Shown here: positions 21,420-31,744 of the stretch, piece after piece | Position numbering within the stretch: the first letter of the stretch is position 1 | Layout of the letters: every line of letters starts with the position of its first letter | Assembly (NCBI GenBank): GCA_002633005.1 | Contig: NMRA01000077.1 | Coordinates: 208,591-264,603, forward strand | Length of the DNA: 56,013 bases | Direction: 5' to 3' | From: Phoronis australis | Lineage: Eukaryota; Phoronida; Phoronidae | Position numbers and translations under genes: made by a program | The notes under the pieces: model-generated | Seen by the model: the letters and a program-made list of their open reading frames with translations, nothing else | Told to the model about the DNA's origin: nothing | The model's database searches: none

Positions 21420-22518
21420 CACAGGCGCTTGGGTTTATCGCAAATGACGTCACTCAATAATATATACAAGAAAACATAAAGGTTGGACACTCGAAATCTG
21501 TTTGCTCAGAATTTTCTACTCAAATGTGCATGGAACTCCACGAAACTAGCATCGGACAACTCTTAGAATACTTTCTTTCATTCGATCTCTTCAAATTGGC
21601 GTCGAGTGGTGATTTGGCGACAAAAATGCCAAAAGAATGCCAAAATCACAAATTCAAGGACGTGATTCCATGACGTCATGGCAGACGGTCTTCGCACATC
21701 CGGGTTTTTGAAGGACGCTCGCGAGCTAAATCCGAAAGTCTAATTTCGCGCGGCTTTCATCATCAATCCTTCGACTACTTGATCATGAGAAGCAGAGAGT
21801 ACTTTATTGCCAAATAAATGTAATTACTCACATGTTTGTGTCAAATATAAATTATCCTGATACTGCATTGATATGCGAAGTTTTTTGTGTGCTGTGATTT
21901 CTTATGAAGGTTTTACTTTTGGCCAAAACCACTGAGTTAACTCGTCGACCACGCGCATTGTAATACTTGCACGGACTGCGTTTCCTGGCCGAGTGCTTCA
22001 ATAAAAAAAGTGCGTGATGTCAAGATGAGAAACAAGATACGCCAGTTTATGTAATAAAATTCTAAGTTAAGGGCTAAAATGAGCCGTCAGTGGAATAAAG
22101 TTACAAATAATCATTAAGATACTAACTTTAACATTCTCAATTAGTAGAGTTTTGGATTAGAATTATTGAATTTGAAATATAGGTTGCTTGCTCAAACTTA
22201 AAGTTTCACCTACGACAGGCGTACAAGTTGAAGCACAACTGAAATCCGCCATGTTTACTATTTCAGGTCCTTGAATTCAGAGTTTTGAGATTGTTTTGGA
22301 AATTCCATCGCCAATTCACCACTCACGAAGACAGTTAAAATATAAGGCTTCGAAGGTTTATGCAACACCAGACTGAGGGAGGTGCACGCAGATTTTATTT
22401 GGATTTTGGATGGTTGAAGTTGGGAGCCTCGGCCTGGCAAAGTTTAAGTGTCCAACCTTTATGTTTTCTTATGTATATTATTGAGTGACGTCATTTGCGA
22501 TAAACCCAAGCGCCTGTG
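21420..22518. mobile_element. Non-autonomous hAT-type element, 72-bp TIRs, 8-bp TSD
   Basis: The ends are CACAGGCGCTTGGG... and its inverse; TIRs at 21420-21491 and 22447-22518 match over 72 bp with about two differences. GTCTCTGT flanks both ends (21412-21419 and 22519-22526). An 8-bp duplication and CA...TG ends fit the hAT superfamily. No transposase frame is inside; the interior is unrelated sequence with only short frames. Both TIRs contain a perfect CRE (TGACGTCA at 21445-21452 and 22486-22493) and a third lies at 21671-21678. Confidence 0.9.
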
Positions 22519-22526
22519 GTCTCTGT

Positions 22527-23520
22527 GGTTAATTATTGACACAATTTTAAGATTTAATATCCAGGTTGGACTCCAAAGATCGGCCATTTAACTCACGCAA
22601 TGTCAACTTCCGCTTTGTTCATCGCAGTGAGCCTCGCTTTGGATTTTAATGTCCGCCGCGTGAATTAGGTCTATATGCACGAAGGTAGCTTTGCTTATGT
22701 AGCCAACCACAAGCTCAGAAATTCAGAAAGTTCACAGGGCTATATTACGCTTAACCTGGTCATCGATAAAGATGCCACCCAGAAGTGTCGTTTTTGCGTA
22801 TACGCGATCGTGCACCTAATACAAACCACGAATTCGTGCAAAAATTGAATTAACAGGTAGAGGGGTTACCAGACTTGGGGAACATAGTTCCTGGGGGACA
22901 CTGAGTCGATGGAAACACCGAGCCGAGGGACATGACGGAGGAGGAATATCTAGACGGGTATCCTCCCAAATTGCCTAATAATATAAATGTTGGATTAATG
23001 TCATGCAAATTGTTAATACGTTCTTGATAAAACACAGAGGTCTGGAATTAAGACAATGATTCTATCAAGTTATGGAAATTTAATTGTTATTTGGAAACCA
23101 AATGTTTTCCATTTACACCATTTTGTTACCTAGTTAACTGGCGATGTTGTCAATATGTTGAAACAGTTCTCTTTACAATGTCAACAGCGGTATTAAAGTA
23201 TTTGCAAAGGCAGTTTCAAACTTCACCACCACGCGACGCTCATAAATTCAGAAATTTGCCTCAAATTGGCATTTTAATGTTTGTGCCTTTATGATTTTAT
23301 ACGACCTATGGAGGTATTCTCAGCATTATCGTGCCTAATGGACATCTAATTATTTCGTTGTTTTCAGATATGACCATGCTCAACTTTAAAAGTCAGATTT
23401 CATGGAGATTTTCAATTGCAAATATGTGAACTTCATATTTTTGTAAATACAATGGAAACTATGTACCTTCATAGACTATAGTACATGGACCGCCAACTCC
23501 GTATATTTTCAATGGACGAA
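22527..23520. other. Intergenic, no gene recognised
   Basis: Short frames only, no repeat structure noticed. Confidence 0.4.
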
Positions 23521-23544
23521 ATCTGTGATCTTACGTATAAGCCG

Positions 23545-23600
23545 TGACGTCACTATTCACTAGCAACACCTGGCAAAATTAGCAAGTTTTACTTCCGGCA
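23545..23600. promoter_or_regulatory. CRE plus ETS-type promoter-like cluster
   Basis: A perfect CRE (TGACGTCA, 23545-23552) lies 38 bp before an ETS-type ACTTCCGG (23591-23598), and both are just upstream of an ATG at 23620. This combination is common in CpG-type animal promoters. No transcription start is proven. Confidence 0.4.
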
Positions 23601-23619
23601 AGTACGTCGTCTGCTAATC

Positions 23620-23736
23620 ATGGTCGGCTGCTGTGTGGTTTGGTGCCAAAAGTACTCACTATACCAACAGTTCTTTTATTGGAAGACGTTTCAATGCCGA
23701 AATTGTCTTTTTTTTCGTTACTGGACAGTAAAATAG
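23620..23736 (+). CDS. Candidate THAP-like first exon or remnant
   Basis: ATG at 23620 opens a 38-codon frame beginning MVGCCVVWCQKYS. THAP zinc-finger proteins start with Met, a Cys a few residues in, a second Cys four to five residues later, then an aromatic-rich FF.(F/W) segment; FFYW follows here at residues 18-21. The expected downstream Cys-x-x-His pair and AVPTIF box are not in this frame, so it is either a first exon or a decayed fragment. The promoter-like CRE/ETS cluster upstream supports real initiation nearby. The call rests on a weak pattern. Confidence 0.25.
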   Translation: MVGCCVVWCQKYSLYQQFFYWKTFQCRNCLFFRYWTVK

Positions 23737-24025
23737 ATGCCTGAATTTCCCGTCTCAATAAACTAACCGGAAACTGAAAGTGGTAATTTAGGAGAGTGGC
23801 CCCTCCTCTAGGATACTACGCAAGAAAATGTCGCAGTTGCGAATCTGTTGTCTACAATCTATGGTACCTTTTGCTTCGCCCCTGCAGTGAAATAATTACT
23901 AGTCATATTGGTCCAGTTTTAATGGGGAGTTATATTAGTTACTTGTTATGTGAAATATGTAAACGTAGTCCTTCTGTATTTCTCTGTAGGATGTATATAG
24001 ATTAATGCATGGCGAAGTCATCTAC

Positions 24026-24124
24026 CGTAATTTAGACACCAAGTAGATTTTGGAGAATTAGAGCCCCTGGGGCTAACGCCCCTCGGACGATAAATCTCCA
24101 AAATCCACGAGGGCACTAGATAAG
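24026..24124. repeat. Palindromic MITE-like element, about 100 bp
   Basis: The strongest arm pair is AGATTTTGGAGA against TCTCCAAAATC with nested GCCCCTGGGGC/GCCCCTCGG in the centre. Weaker symmetry extends outward to about 24026 and 24124. The single-stranded form would make a long hairpin. No flanking duplication could be defined. Confidence 0.6.
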
Positions 24125-24614
24125 GGGGATAACGACTGAGAACATGCAATGAATCGATCTGCCGTTCTTAACTCGTCTCGGCCTTGGAACTACTTTCTAT
24201 ATCAGAGCCCCTTGATCAGAGGTCGTGATCTTTTAAGAAACGCGGGGTCGTTCTTGAAATAAGGTGAATATATAAAATAAGTTTTAAGCAAAAAGGTTAT
24301 CTTACTACTCATCTTATCATGCTAAGCTCCTACCGTGAAAATATCGTGGGTTACCACTGGTTTCTGAGTATCGTGTCATGTCAAAGATTCCCGACGACAT
24401 GTTACTCACATTTAAAGTGGGCATGATCGATGATTTTACCAGTGAGAGAAAATTACAGATACGGTGAAAAGTTTACTGAAATACGGATGTCGTTTCTATT
24501 GAAATTGTACGTCTTATTTTTCTCAGCGTAATAAATGTCGGTACAATGCGATTTTTTGAACATGCGATTATTGCGCATCCTCATTTAAGTATTTAATTTT
24601 CACGTAACATGACG

Positions 24615-24830
24615 TCAGCTGCTGAATAGCTCAGAGGTTTAGGCGACGGCTGTCGTTACACGAAACCTGAGGGAAGCATGTTCGAAGCCGGCCTCTGTTT
24701 GCTGCCAAAATGTGAATCAATACGCGTTGACTAACAAAAGGGGTTTATCAACGGTTGTACTGGCCATGTCAGGGTGATTATATGGTATAAAACACAGTTA
24801 TTGCATCAGGTCATATCATGGATGTATGAT
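24615..24830 (+). mobile_element. tRNA-derived SINE (head with A and B boxes)
   Basis: The pol III A box TAGCTCAGAGG is at 24627-24637 and the B-box-like TGTTCGAAGCC at 24679-24689, at a tRNA-like spacing. A tRNA-unrelated body follows. The end is uncertain; no poly-A tail is obvious. It is too degenerate for a functional tRNA (no credible acceptor stem). Confidence 0.55.
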
Positions 24831-25023
24831 AAATGACTGTGACATATTCCAAAGAATACCTCCATTCAACTTTTTGAGTTTCAATTTCACTTTTCTGTTA
24901 AATCATGGGGATAATTCCATTCGTTGAGCGCGCAGATCGCCATAATTTTGAAATATATAGCACGCTGCTCCGCTGAACAGAAACGAGGCTAACCAGGAAG
25001 AGATGTTCAAGAACACGGGCGTG

Positions 25024-25145
25024 CGTTCAGTAACGCTAGGACCTAGCTAATATCTAGTCACGTGTTCTCATTTGAAATACACGGCAATATCTCTCATAAT
25101 CTCTCGAAGTCTTGCTTTTTATCGAGGTCCTAGCGTTACTGAACG
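25024..25145. mobile_element. 122-bp MITE with 21-bp perfect TIRs
   Basis: CGTTCAGTAACGCTAGGACC plus T at 25024-25044 is repeated as its exact inverse at 25125-25145. The interior is A+T-rich with no coding. The left flank ends ACACGGGCGTG and the right begins GGAGGTTGG; no clear target duplication. Confidence 0.85.
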
Positions 25146-25446
25146 GGAGGTTGGATGACGAGCATTATTTTTAAGCATTATTCATTTACAACTGATGGAA
25201 ACTCATATGCAACTGATCTGATCTGCTTGTTAAGGGTCAGGCAGATACCCGTCTGGTCTACAGCGATACAGAATCACAGGTAGATAGTTTACTGAACGTG
25301 TCTGACTACCGGAGGTCATTTCACTAACTTGACTCGTATCGGATCCGCTAGTAGACCACAGAAACTCTCATCAGCTGCTCTATGTTTAATAAAAGCAATT
25401 GTAGGCGGTCTGATACACGTTGTACCAGACCTGCGCAGGCCACTCA

Positions 25447-25490
25447 TGTGGGCCCGTTGCTCTGATCACGTGGGCCCGTTCCTCTGATCA
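25447..25490. repeat. 22-bp tandem duplication
   Basis: GTGGGCCCGTT(G/C)CTCTGATCAC occurs twice in direct succession with one difference. Confidence 0.9.
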
Positions 25491-25544
25491 CCAGGAACTA
25501 TTTTTGTGCGTTATTAATATATAGTTAAAACCGAGCTGACGAGC

Positions 25545-25645
25545 TAGAGGCCTGAAGCAGGGGCTACCAGTGTGTCATAATGGGACACGAACCCACGACC
25601 TTGAGTTAAGGTCACTTATCCGACTAGTCCAAACTGCCTCCTTTT
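25545..25645 (-). mobile_element. tRNA-derived SINE head or tRNA pseudogene
   Basis: On the minus strand an A-box-like TGGACTAGTCGG is followed by a perfect 5-bp anticodon-type stem (GACCT/AGGTC, 7-nt loop) and a B box GTGGGTTCGTGTCCCA. The loop lacks U33 and no acceptor stem pairs, so it is not a working tRNA. A CA/TA-rich repeat follows upstream. Confidence 0.55.
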
Positions 25646-25653
25646 ACACTGTA

Positions 25654-25770
25654 ATATGTATATATATATATACGTACGTAGGCACGTACATGCATGCATA
25701 CACACATACATATATATGTTTATATAATTAAATAATAAATATTTATGTGTATGTATATGTACACATTAAT
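25654..25770. repeat. TA/CATA-rich simple repeat
   Basis: Runs of TATATA, ACGTACGT, CATGCATGCATA and CACATACATATATATG; low-complexity DNA with local palindromes. Confidence 0.9.
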
Positions 25771-28700
25771 AAAAACAACGAGATTTATCAACTGCAACAT
25801 GTTTCGCCATCTAACAATATTAATCCACACAGTGTACAGTAGAGCTATCAGCACCCAACATAGCAACAAAACACCAATGACAATTCATAAGACCAGTGGC
25901 AGGCTGTTGTGCACCAGCTGTCTATTCAGTTCAGGCACGAGCCAGCTGATGTGAATTGACTCACGTATTTTGAGTTCCTTAGTTGCTGATACAGAATACT
26001 GAAGCATTTACTGAATGTGTATTCAATATTACAGAGGCTGGATCTCTACAAATGCTCATTAACGTAACAACTATTATCAGAACCTAAATGTTTTTAGCCT
26101 TGGTTTTAAGATAGCGAGTAGCGCAACCTGCACAAATTTATACACTACCTTGAACTTAAGACCAAGAGGGGTTTATCCTCAGTACTGAACAAAGTTGATA
26201 ATTTTAGAGATTAAAAGTTAACACAATTCTCAGATCTCTACAATAATTAACATATTTACGTGTGATTCATTATCGCTGTGTCGTTAAATCTTTTTTCGTC
26301 AAGCAAACTGCATCATGCCACTGGGGTGGAGATGGTGGACCGTCCATGATAAAGACTGTGGGAAAAACACGTCTCCATAAGTACACCAATACCTGTCGCA
26401 AAAATATATTGTTTTCAGAAATGATCAAATACACGCGGAATAAGGTCGAGTGGGATGTTATTTCATGTACGCCACTCGATGTACGTTTTGTATTTATCCC
26501 ATATGCTTCACCAAATGCTTCACCCAGACTGCTCACGTGGCAGATCACAACCTAGTATTGTATGTACTTGCGCGTTATATCACAAGTTGAATGTAACAAC
26601 TCATTACTTACAAAGAGATAACTAACCATATCACATGTAATAAAGGATATGTTGTTCATGGCATCTGCCATATGTTTAAAGTGTATTTTAAGTATGCTTT
26701 GTGAATATGGAGAAGTGCTCTTCTTTAAAGCTGCTATACATCCGCCTTTTGTCAAAAATTTTTTGAGGTAGACAAGGCTGACCTTCTATAAAGCTGGTCT
26801 TTTTTCTTAACTCAGATCGGAAGTAATTTTTGGACTTGGAGGGACTGATAGTTGTTGCCTGAGACGTAGCTAAAATTGGTGTGTAACAGCAACTCATTTC
26901 GTAGGCATTGCCGAACTGAAAACAAAAACAGACAACTGCTTCCGGGGTAATTCTTAATCCAATGTTTCATCAAGAGAAATTTGAAATCAGCTTTAGTGTT
27001 TTAGTTCACCTTCCATTCCTGTTGCAAAAAAATGGGAAAATGCCAAATGTTACACATTTTGACAGTACGGGGGTCTTTTGACACCCAATTGCTCGAAACT
27101 TTGCAACCACAACATGTGACGGTGTTTAAAGTCCTTATCTCAAAGGGCATTCTAGTTCAAAAACTTAACAATACATACCAACTTAAGTAGTATGTAACAT
27201 GGCATAATGTTCACATCCTTTCTGTTCTCAAACTAAAAGCCTTTCTAGCACAATTTTGTACCTCGGCCGAGATCGACTATTCCCGTCTATTCCCTTGACC
27301 TGAGTTCCTGTGCAGGAACGATTCCTGAATGACAGTCATGTTGCCCTTGAAAACGTATTGATATCACCGTGAGCGTAAATGCGTTGTTACTTTGTTTGGT
27401 TGTTTTTGATTTTCAGTTTGGTTCTTTTTATACAAACTTGATTATTAATTGTCCAAATTTTACATGTTCTTTGCATATGACAAATGGTATTTAATGCATA
27501 ATCATAAGTTTGTGAATTACGTCGCATCTACCGCAGACAACACTCGGCTATTGAGGTCAGCACTGACTCATCGCGAGGGTAAGTCAAATTTCAGCAACAG
27601 TGCCTGTTTAGGTGATAAATTAGAGTTAAAAACTTTCTAGATCACCAAATGTCTTATCTTTATCGCCATATCGTAAAACTAATGCAAAGTACCAGCCTGG
27701 AGTGAGCAATTGCCATGTGACTACCGGACGTGTGAGCGCAGTGCGTACTTGGCAGCAAATCGTCACCGGATTTATCGGTCGTTAAAAATGCAAGATGGAA
27801 AAAAACATCCTCACACGACCATGTTTCAACAAACAAAAACAAGTTTTATCTAAAAATGTGAGCTCCACACCTCAATTGCAATAACAAGCATGGGTGCTTG
27901 ATTTTGCTGCCCGGACACAGTAACCGGCGAAGTAATTCCCCTACAGTTGCTCTTCGTCGGGAAAATAATGACTTGCTAAATTGGCTTTGATTTTCAGTTA
28001 TTATGGAAAATATATTTTAAAACTTAACAAAAACTTACAATATATGCCTCTTTTGTCAAAATATAAAAATGCCGCTACGCAAATGGGGGGAGAGTAGTGA
28101 ATTGTAGTCAATGAGCTGAATGTCGGCGATGGGAAAATATTGCTGTGTTATGAGCATTTTTTAATATCTTTGTCACACTAATTTCACTCATTCAAGGCCC
28201 GGGTAGCTAATTAATGTGTTCATCTTGCCCCGCAGAGCACAGATGTCTGCGCACGGCAGGCCAGGCGGTCCGGCTCCGCCTGGTAGCAGCTTATACGAAT
28301 GTTTCTGTCTGAGTGGGAAATATTTCTTTTACTTTAAACTCATACCGTTTGGCACCATGGCAAGTTTTCCTGCTGAAGTTATTTCGCCACTAAATCGTAT
28401 TCTGTCGTTCATCGAGTTGGCAGTCAGCCGTCCGGCCATCTACACTCTTTCACAGTACTACGACAGGTAGCCCTGTGGTTTTGTTGTTTAGCATGGCTTC
28501 TCATTGGTTAAAGTAAAGAAACCGACCTCATAACGTTCAGTCATTCCCATTGGTTGAAATCTGGAAAACCCCTTTCAGTTTGTTGTTACATAGTATGGTG
28601 ATCACCTTTCACTTGAATATTTGCAATTTATTAAAACGGGCAGTGATCGAAGCAAACAAAATCAAGGGAGCCCCTATCCAGTGGCTTACGACCAAACAAG

Positions 28701-29220
28701 TACAGTGCATAAAGGCGTGTGCAAGCGATGTGGTCGGTTAACTTCCGACCAAGCATGCGCATTGATACCTACACACGGAATTCCGTGTGTCGTTCATCAT
28801 GTTTCCATAGGGCCACTTTTCAGTATAGGTGGCGCTGTGTCAGAGTGTAGACCACAGCCGGTATAATAGTTTCCGTCTAAATTTATTTTCGATATCTTCG
28901 CAAGTTTAATCGTCAGGATGTTCTAACTGTATAGCAACTTTATTAAATTATTTTGATATTGCATGCCTTCGCCTTTCGACAGTGCAGTGGTCTCGATTGG
29001 TCTGCAGCGGGTCATCGGCTGCAAGCCCGTGTCCGGCCAAATAATTTCTGTCAAAATTTATTTTGCCCCATTTTGTCAACACTTTCAGTACAAATTATCC
29101 CTATATTGGTTTTATTAAAGTTAAGGTTCGCTGTCGATTATTTTATCCTCGTTTGCAGGCTGGTAACAGACACTGTTCCAGTCGCACAGCCGGCGTTCTA
29201 AAGCCAGGGTTGTACTTCCG
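25771..29220. other. Long intergenic stretch, no gene recognised
   Basis: Frames up to 97 codons occur (for example 26262-26555 on both strands) but lack domains, initiation context or splice support. Short perfect hairpins occur at 27304-27319 (GTTCCTG/CAGGAAC) and 28261-28283 (CCAGGCGG/CCGCCTGG). The DNA at 28860-29200 contains two loosely similar blocks of about 170 bp. Confidence 0.4.
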
Positions 29221-29239
29221 CTTTCGCGGTTAGTTCAAA

Positions 29240-29274
29240 ATGGCGGTGTGTTCTTCGGGTCGAAATAATGAGTG
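29240..29274 (+). CDS. Possible very short first exon
   Basis: ATG in the context TTCAAAATGGCGG opens a frame of 12 codons (MAVCSSGRNNEW) that meets a good donor (GTG|GTACGT). The AAAATGGCGG start also matches the YY1-type initiator found at many animal 5' ends. No second exon was identified, so this is only a candidate. Confidence 0.2.
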
Positions 29275-29699
29275 GTACGTTTATTCAAACTTTCTTCGAC
29301 TACGAATTTTGTATTGGTTATGTAATAGGTACTGCTTGGTTCCTTATAACCTCTTCTAACTATTAATGATGGTTAAAAACGTGTGCTACTAGGAATTTAA
29401 GGTACCAGAAACCTTCTGTCAAAATGTTGTGAGAGAATTAGTGGGCTGACAGTTGCTTACTATCGCTAATTTTTATTGGCACGTTTATAAGTTGTAGACG
29501 GTCATTGTTGAATAAAAAGTCAAACGGGGCACCTTTGAGATTTCTCTCACATTAGACCGCTGTGAATTAACAAGTCAGATACAGGAAGGAGTTCGCGTCA
29601 GCGAACGCGAAAGTTAAGAACACGGCTTCAACTCGGTTCTGTTCCGAATTGTTCGAATAAAGATGAAAAATAGATTCCGTGGCAGAGCAGCAAATTAAT
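29275..29699. other. No gene recognised
   Basis: Would be intronic if the exon at 29240 is real. A short near-palindrome GCGTCAGCGAACGC at 29595-29608 is the only structure noted. Confidence 0.35.
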
Positions 29700-29739
29700 G
29701 GAGGTAAATCATTCACCTCATTATTGAAGTACATTAATT

Positions 29740-30170
29740 CTCAACCGCGTAAATTATTTTTTAAGAGAAGAAATAATTATTAACGGTGATAGCTAATTAG
29801 TTACGTGCAAATATTACGTAATTCAATAATGGATTTGTTAATTTGTTCTGCAAATACATAATATACAAGGTGAAAATTTCATTTGCGCCATAAGTAATTA
29901 ATTTAAAAAGTTAATTTAATTTTAACTGTTGATAATTAGTTTGTGCAGTAAAGAACTGATTTGCGACCTTGATAATAATTAATTCACGCACTTAACTCGT
30001 TTACCCACTTAGCCAAGTATAGACATTAATTATTTGCGCCTGAAATTAATTTTAACGGCGTAAATTTGTTTACGTCTTTAATAAAACTTAATTTACGCGC
30101 GTAGTTTATGCACGTAAATAGTTAATTTACACGGTAACTTAATTATTTGCTCGTCCAATAAAAGTCAATT
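29740..30170. promoter_or_regulatory. A+T-rich block dense in homeodomain-type TAATTA cores
   Basis: About 430 bp contains at least eight TAATTA/ATTAAT/TTAATT cores, often a fixed short distance from a (A/T)TTTACG(C/T) or TTTGCGCC motif, giving a weakly repetitive texture. No coding frame. It could be an enhancer-like cluster or a degenerate A+T-rich repeat. Confidence 0.3.
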
Positions 30171-30561
30171 TTACATTCGACGCGTGCGCTTTACATCGCC
30201 TTCCGAAAAACAGAAAAAAAATGGCGTACGGCACAAAAATCGAAAGCATCCGTAATAGAATAGCGCAAATTGTCTCGGGAAGAGATTACACTGGGCGACC
30301 ATCGGCCACTTACCAACAAGTGTTGGTTTGACATATCGATTTGCCAAAATAACGCAACATTTAAATACCAACTGCAATGGCTCACGTAAATATGTGCTCA
30401 CGATCGACATCTTCGCTTTTCAACTCTGGCAGTGCTGACTGCTTGCGGCCGGCGCTTGTCAACGTACAGCCACTGGCGTTCGATTCTTCAAATCCAGAGA
30501 GCATTATTTTCTTGCCTTAATTATAGATCCCTGAAATTGCCTATATGCAGCAACGTCTTAA

Positions 30562-31022
30562 AAGTAGTCAAACCTGGTAGTACAGTCACTGTATTAGTGC
30601 AAGAAGTAGTCAAACGTGGTAATACAGTCACTGTATTAGTACAAGAAGTAGTCAAACGTGGTAATACAGTCACTATACTAGTACAAGAAGTAGTCAAACG
30701 TGGTAATACAGTCACTGTATTAGTACAAGAAGTAGTCAAACGTGGTACTACAGTCACTATATTAGTACAAGAAGTAGTCAAAGAGTGGTCATACAGTCAC
30801 TGTATTAGTACAAGAAGTAGTCAAACGTGGTAATACAGTCACTGTATTAGTACAAGAAGTAGTCAAAGAGTGGTCATACAGTCACTGTATTAGTACAAGA
30901 AGTAGTCAAACGTGGTAACACAGTCACTGTATTAGTACAAGAAGTAGTCAAACGTGGTAATTCAGTCACTGTACTAGTACAAGAAGTAGTCAAACGTGGT
31001 AATACAGTCACTATATTAGTAC
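30562..31022. repeat. Minisatellite, 11 units of 42-43 bp with internal dyad
   Basis: The unit begins AAGTAGTCAAACGTGG and ends GTATTAGTACAAG. Units start at 30562, 30604, 30646, 30688, 30730, 30772, 30815, 30857, 30900, 30942 and 30984. Each contains TAATACAG-TCA-CTGTATTA, a perfect 8-bp-arm inverted repeat in several units. Two units are 43 bp, which breaks the apparent reading frame, so the repetitive frame through the array is not a protein. Confidence 0.95.
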
Positions 31023-31744
31023 ATTCCATTACTGCTGCACCAGAGAAAATTGTCTATAATTATTTCTTGGGAGATAAATCTTGTTTCCTAAATAGAAAGT
31101 CATTTGTCCCTTGGTTGAGCACAGCAGAATAAAACCCGCCTCCAATAACGTACACCGCCAGCCTAATGATTTTGTGTTCATGAAACGGTTTTGTCTCAAT
31201 TTTCGTCTTCGGACTTAGTTAGCAATTTCTGAGAGCACCTACGGGTGGTTCTTTATCGACAGTCACAAGTTTTCGTGAAACTCTATGATTGCTTGGACTA
31301 CCCCTAGATACGCACTTAGTCACCCTTGGTTTTTCTGACACAAGCCTCGTTTTTATTTTGTGCTGATCTTGCAAAAATGGCTTTTTGACACTTGTTTCAA
31401 TAAAAAAGTTGTCAATTTTGCAAAACTTTTAAGACATCTTAAAAAGTTAGGAATAACTATGTTTTTTTCTGTGAATGTATTTGACCTTAAGATCCAATAA
31501 CTTAGTAAGAGTTTGGGTGCTTAAATTAGGTGGTGCGACAAAACGGGTGTCCCCACGAAGGGGGTAATTTTTTCTTTGAAAATTTTATTTTTGGACTGGG
31601 GGATGAATATTATACTCACCTATACAGTATAGAATATCAGTCACTAATCTACACGGGTTAGTGCTGTTATCAAAAGAGGTAATATATTTAAGCTGTAATG
31701 TTTGCATGTTTCAAGTAAACATTTTCTTCTCCGGTGTCATGTCC
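31023..31744. other. No gene recognised
   Basis: Lies downstream of the LINE remnant on the minus strand and may include its 3' UTR. No poly-A or short tandem tail could be fixed. Confidence 0.35.

Noticed and set aside
25545-25645. Functional tRNA gene
   Set aside because: No acceptor stem pairing and no U33; better explained as a SINE head or pseudogene.
26262-26555. Overlapping 97- and 92-codon frames on opposite strands
   Set aside because: Mutually antisense, no domain, no start context or splice sites.
30432-30833. 133-codon frame with 14-residue repeats; also considered as a CRISPR-like array
   Set aside because: It follows the 42-bp minisatellite and is broken by 43-bp units. There are no distinct spacers between conserved repeats and the genome is eukaryotic.
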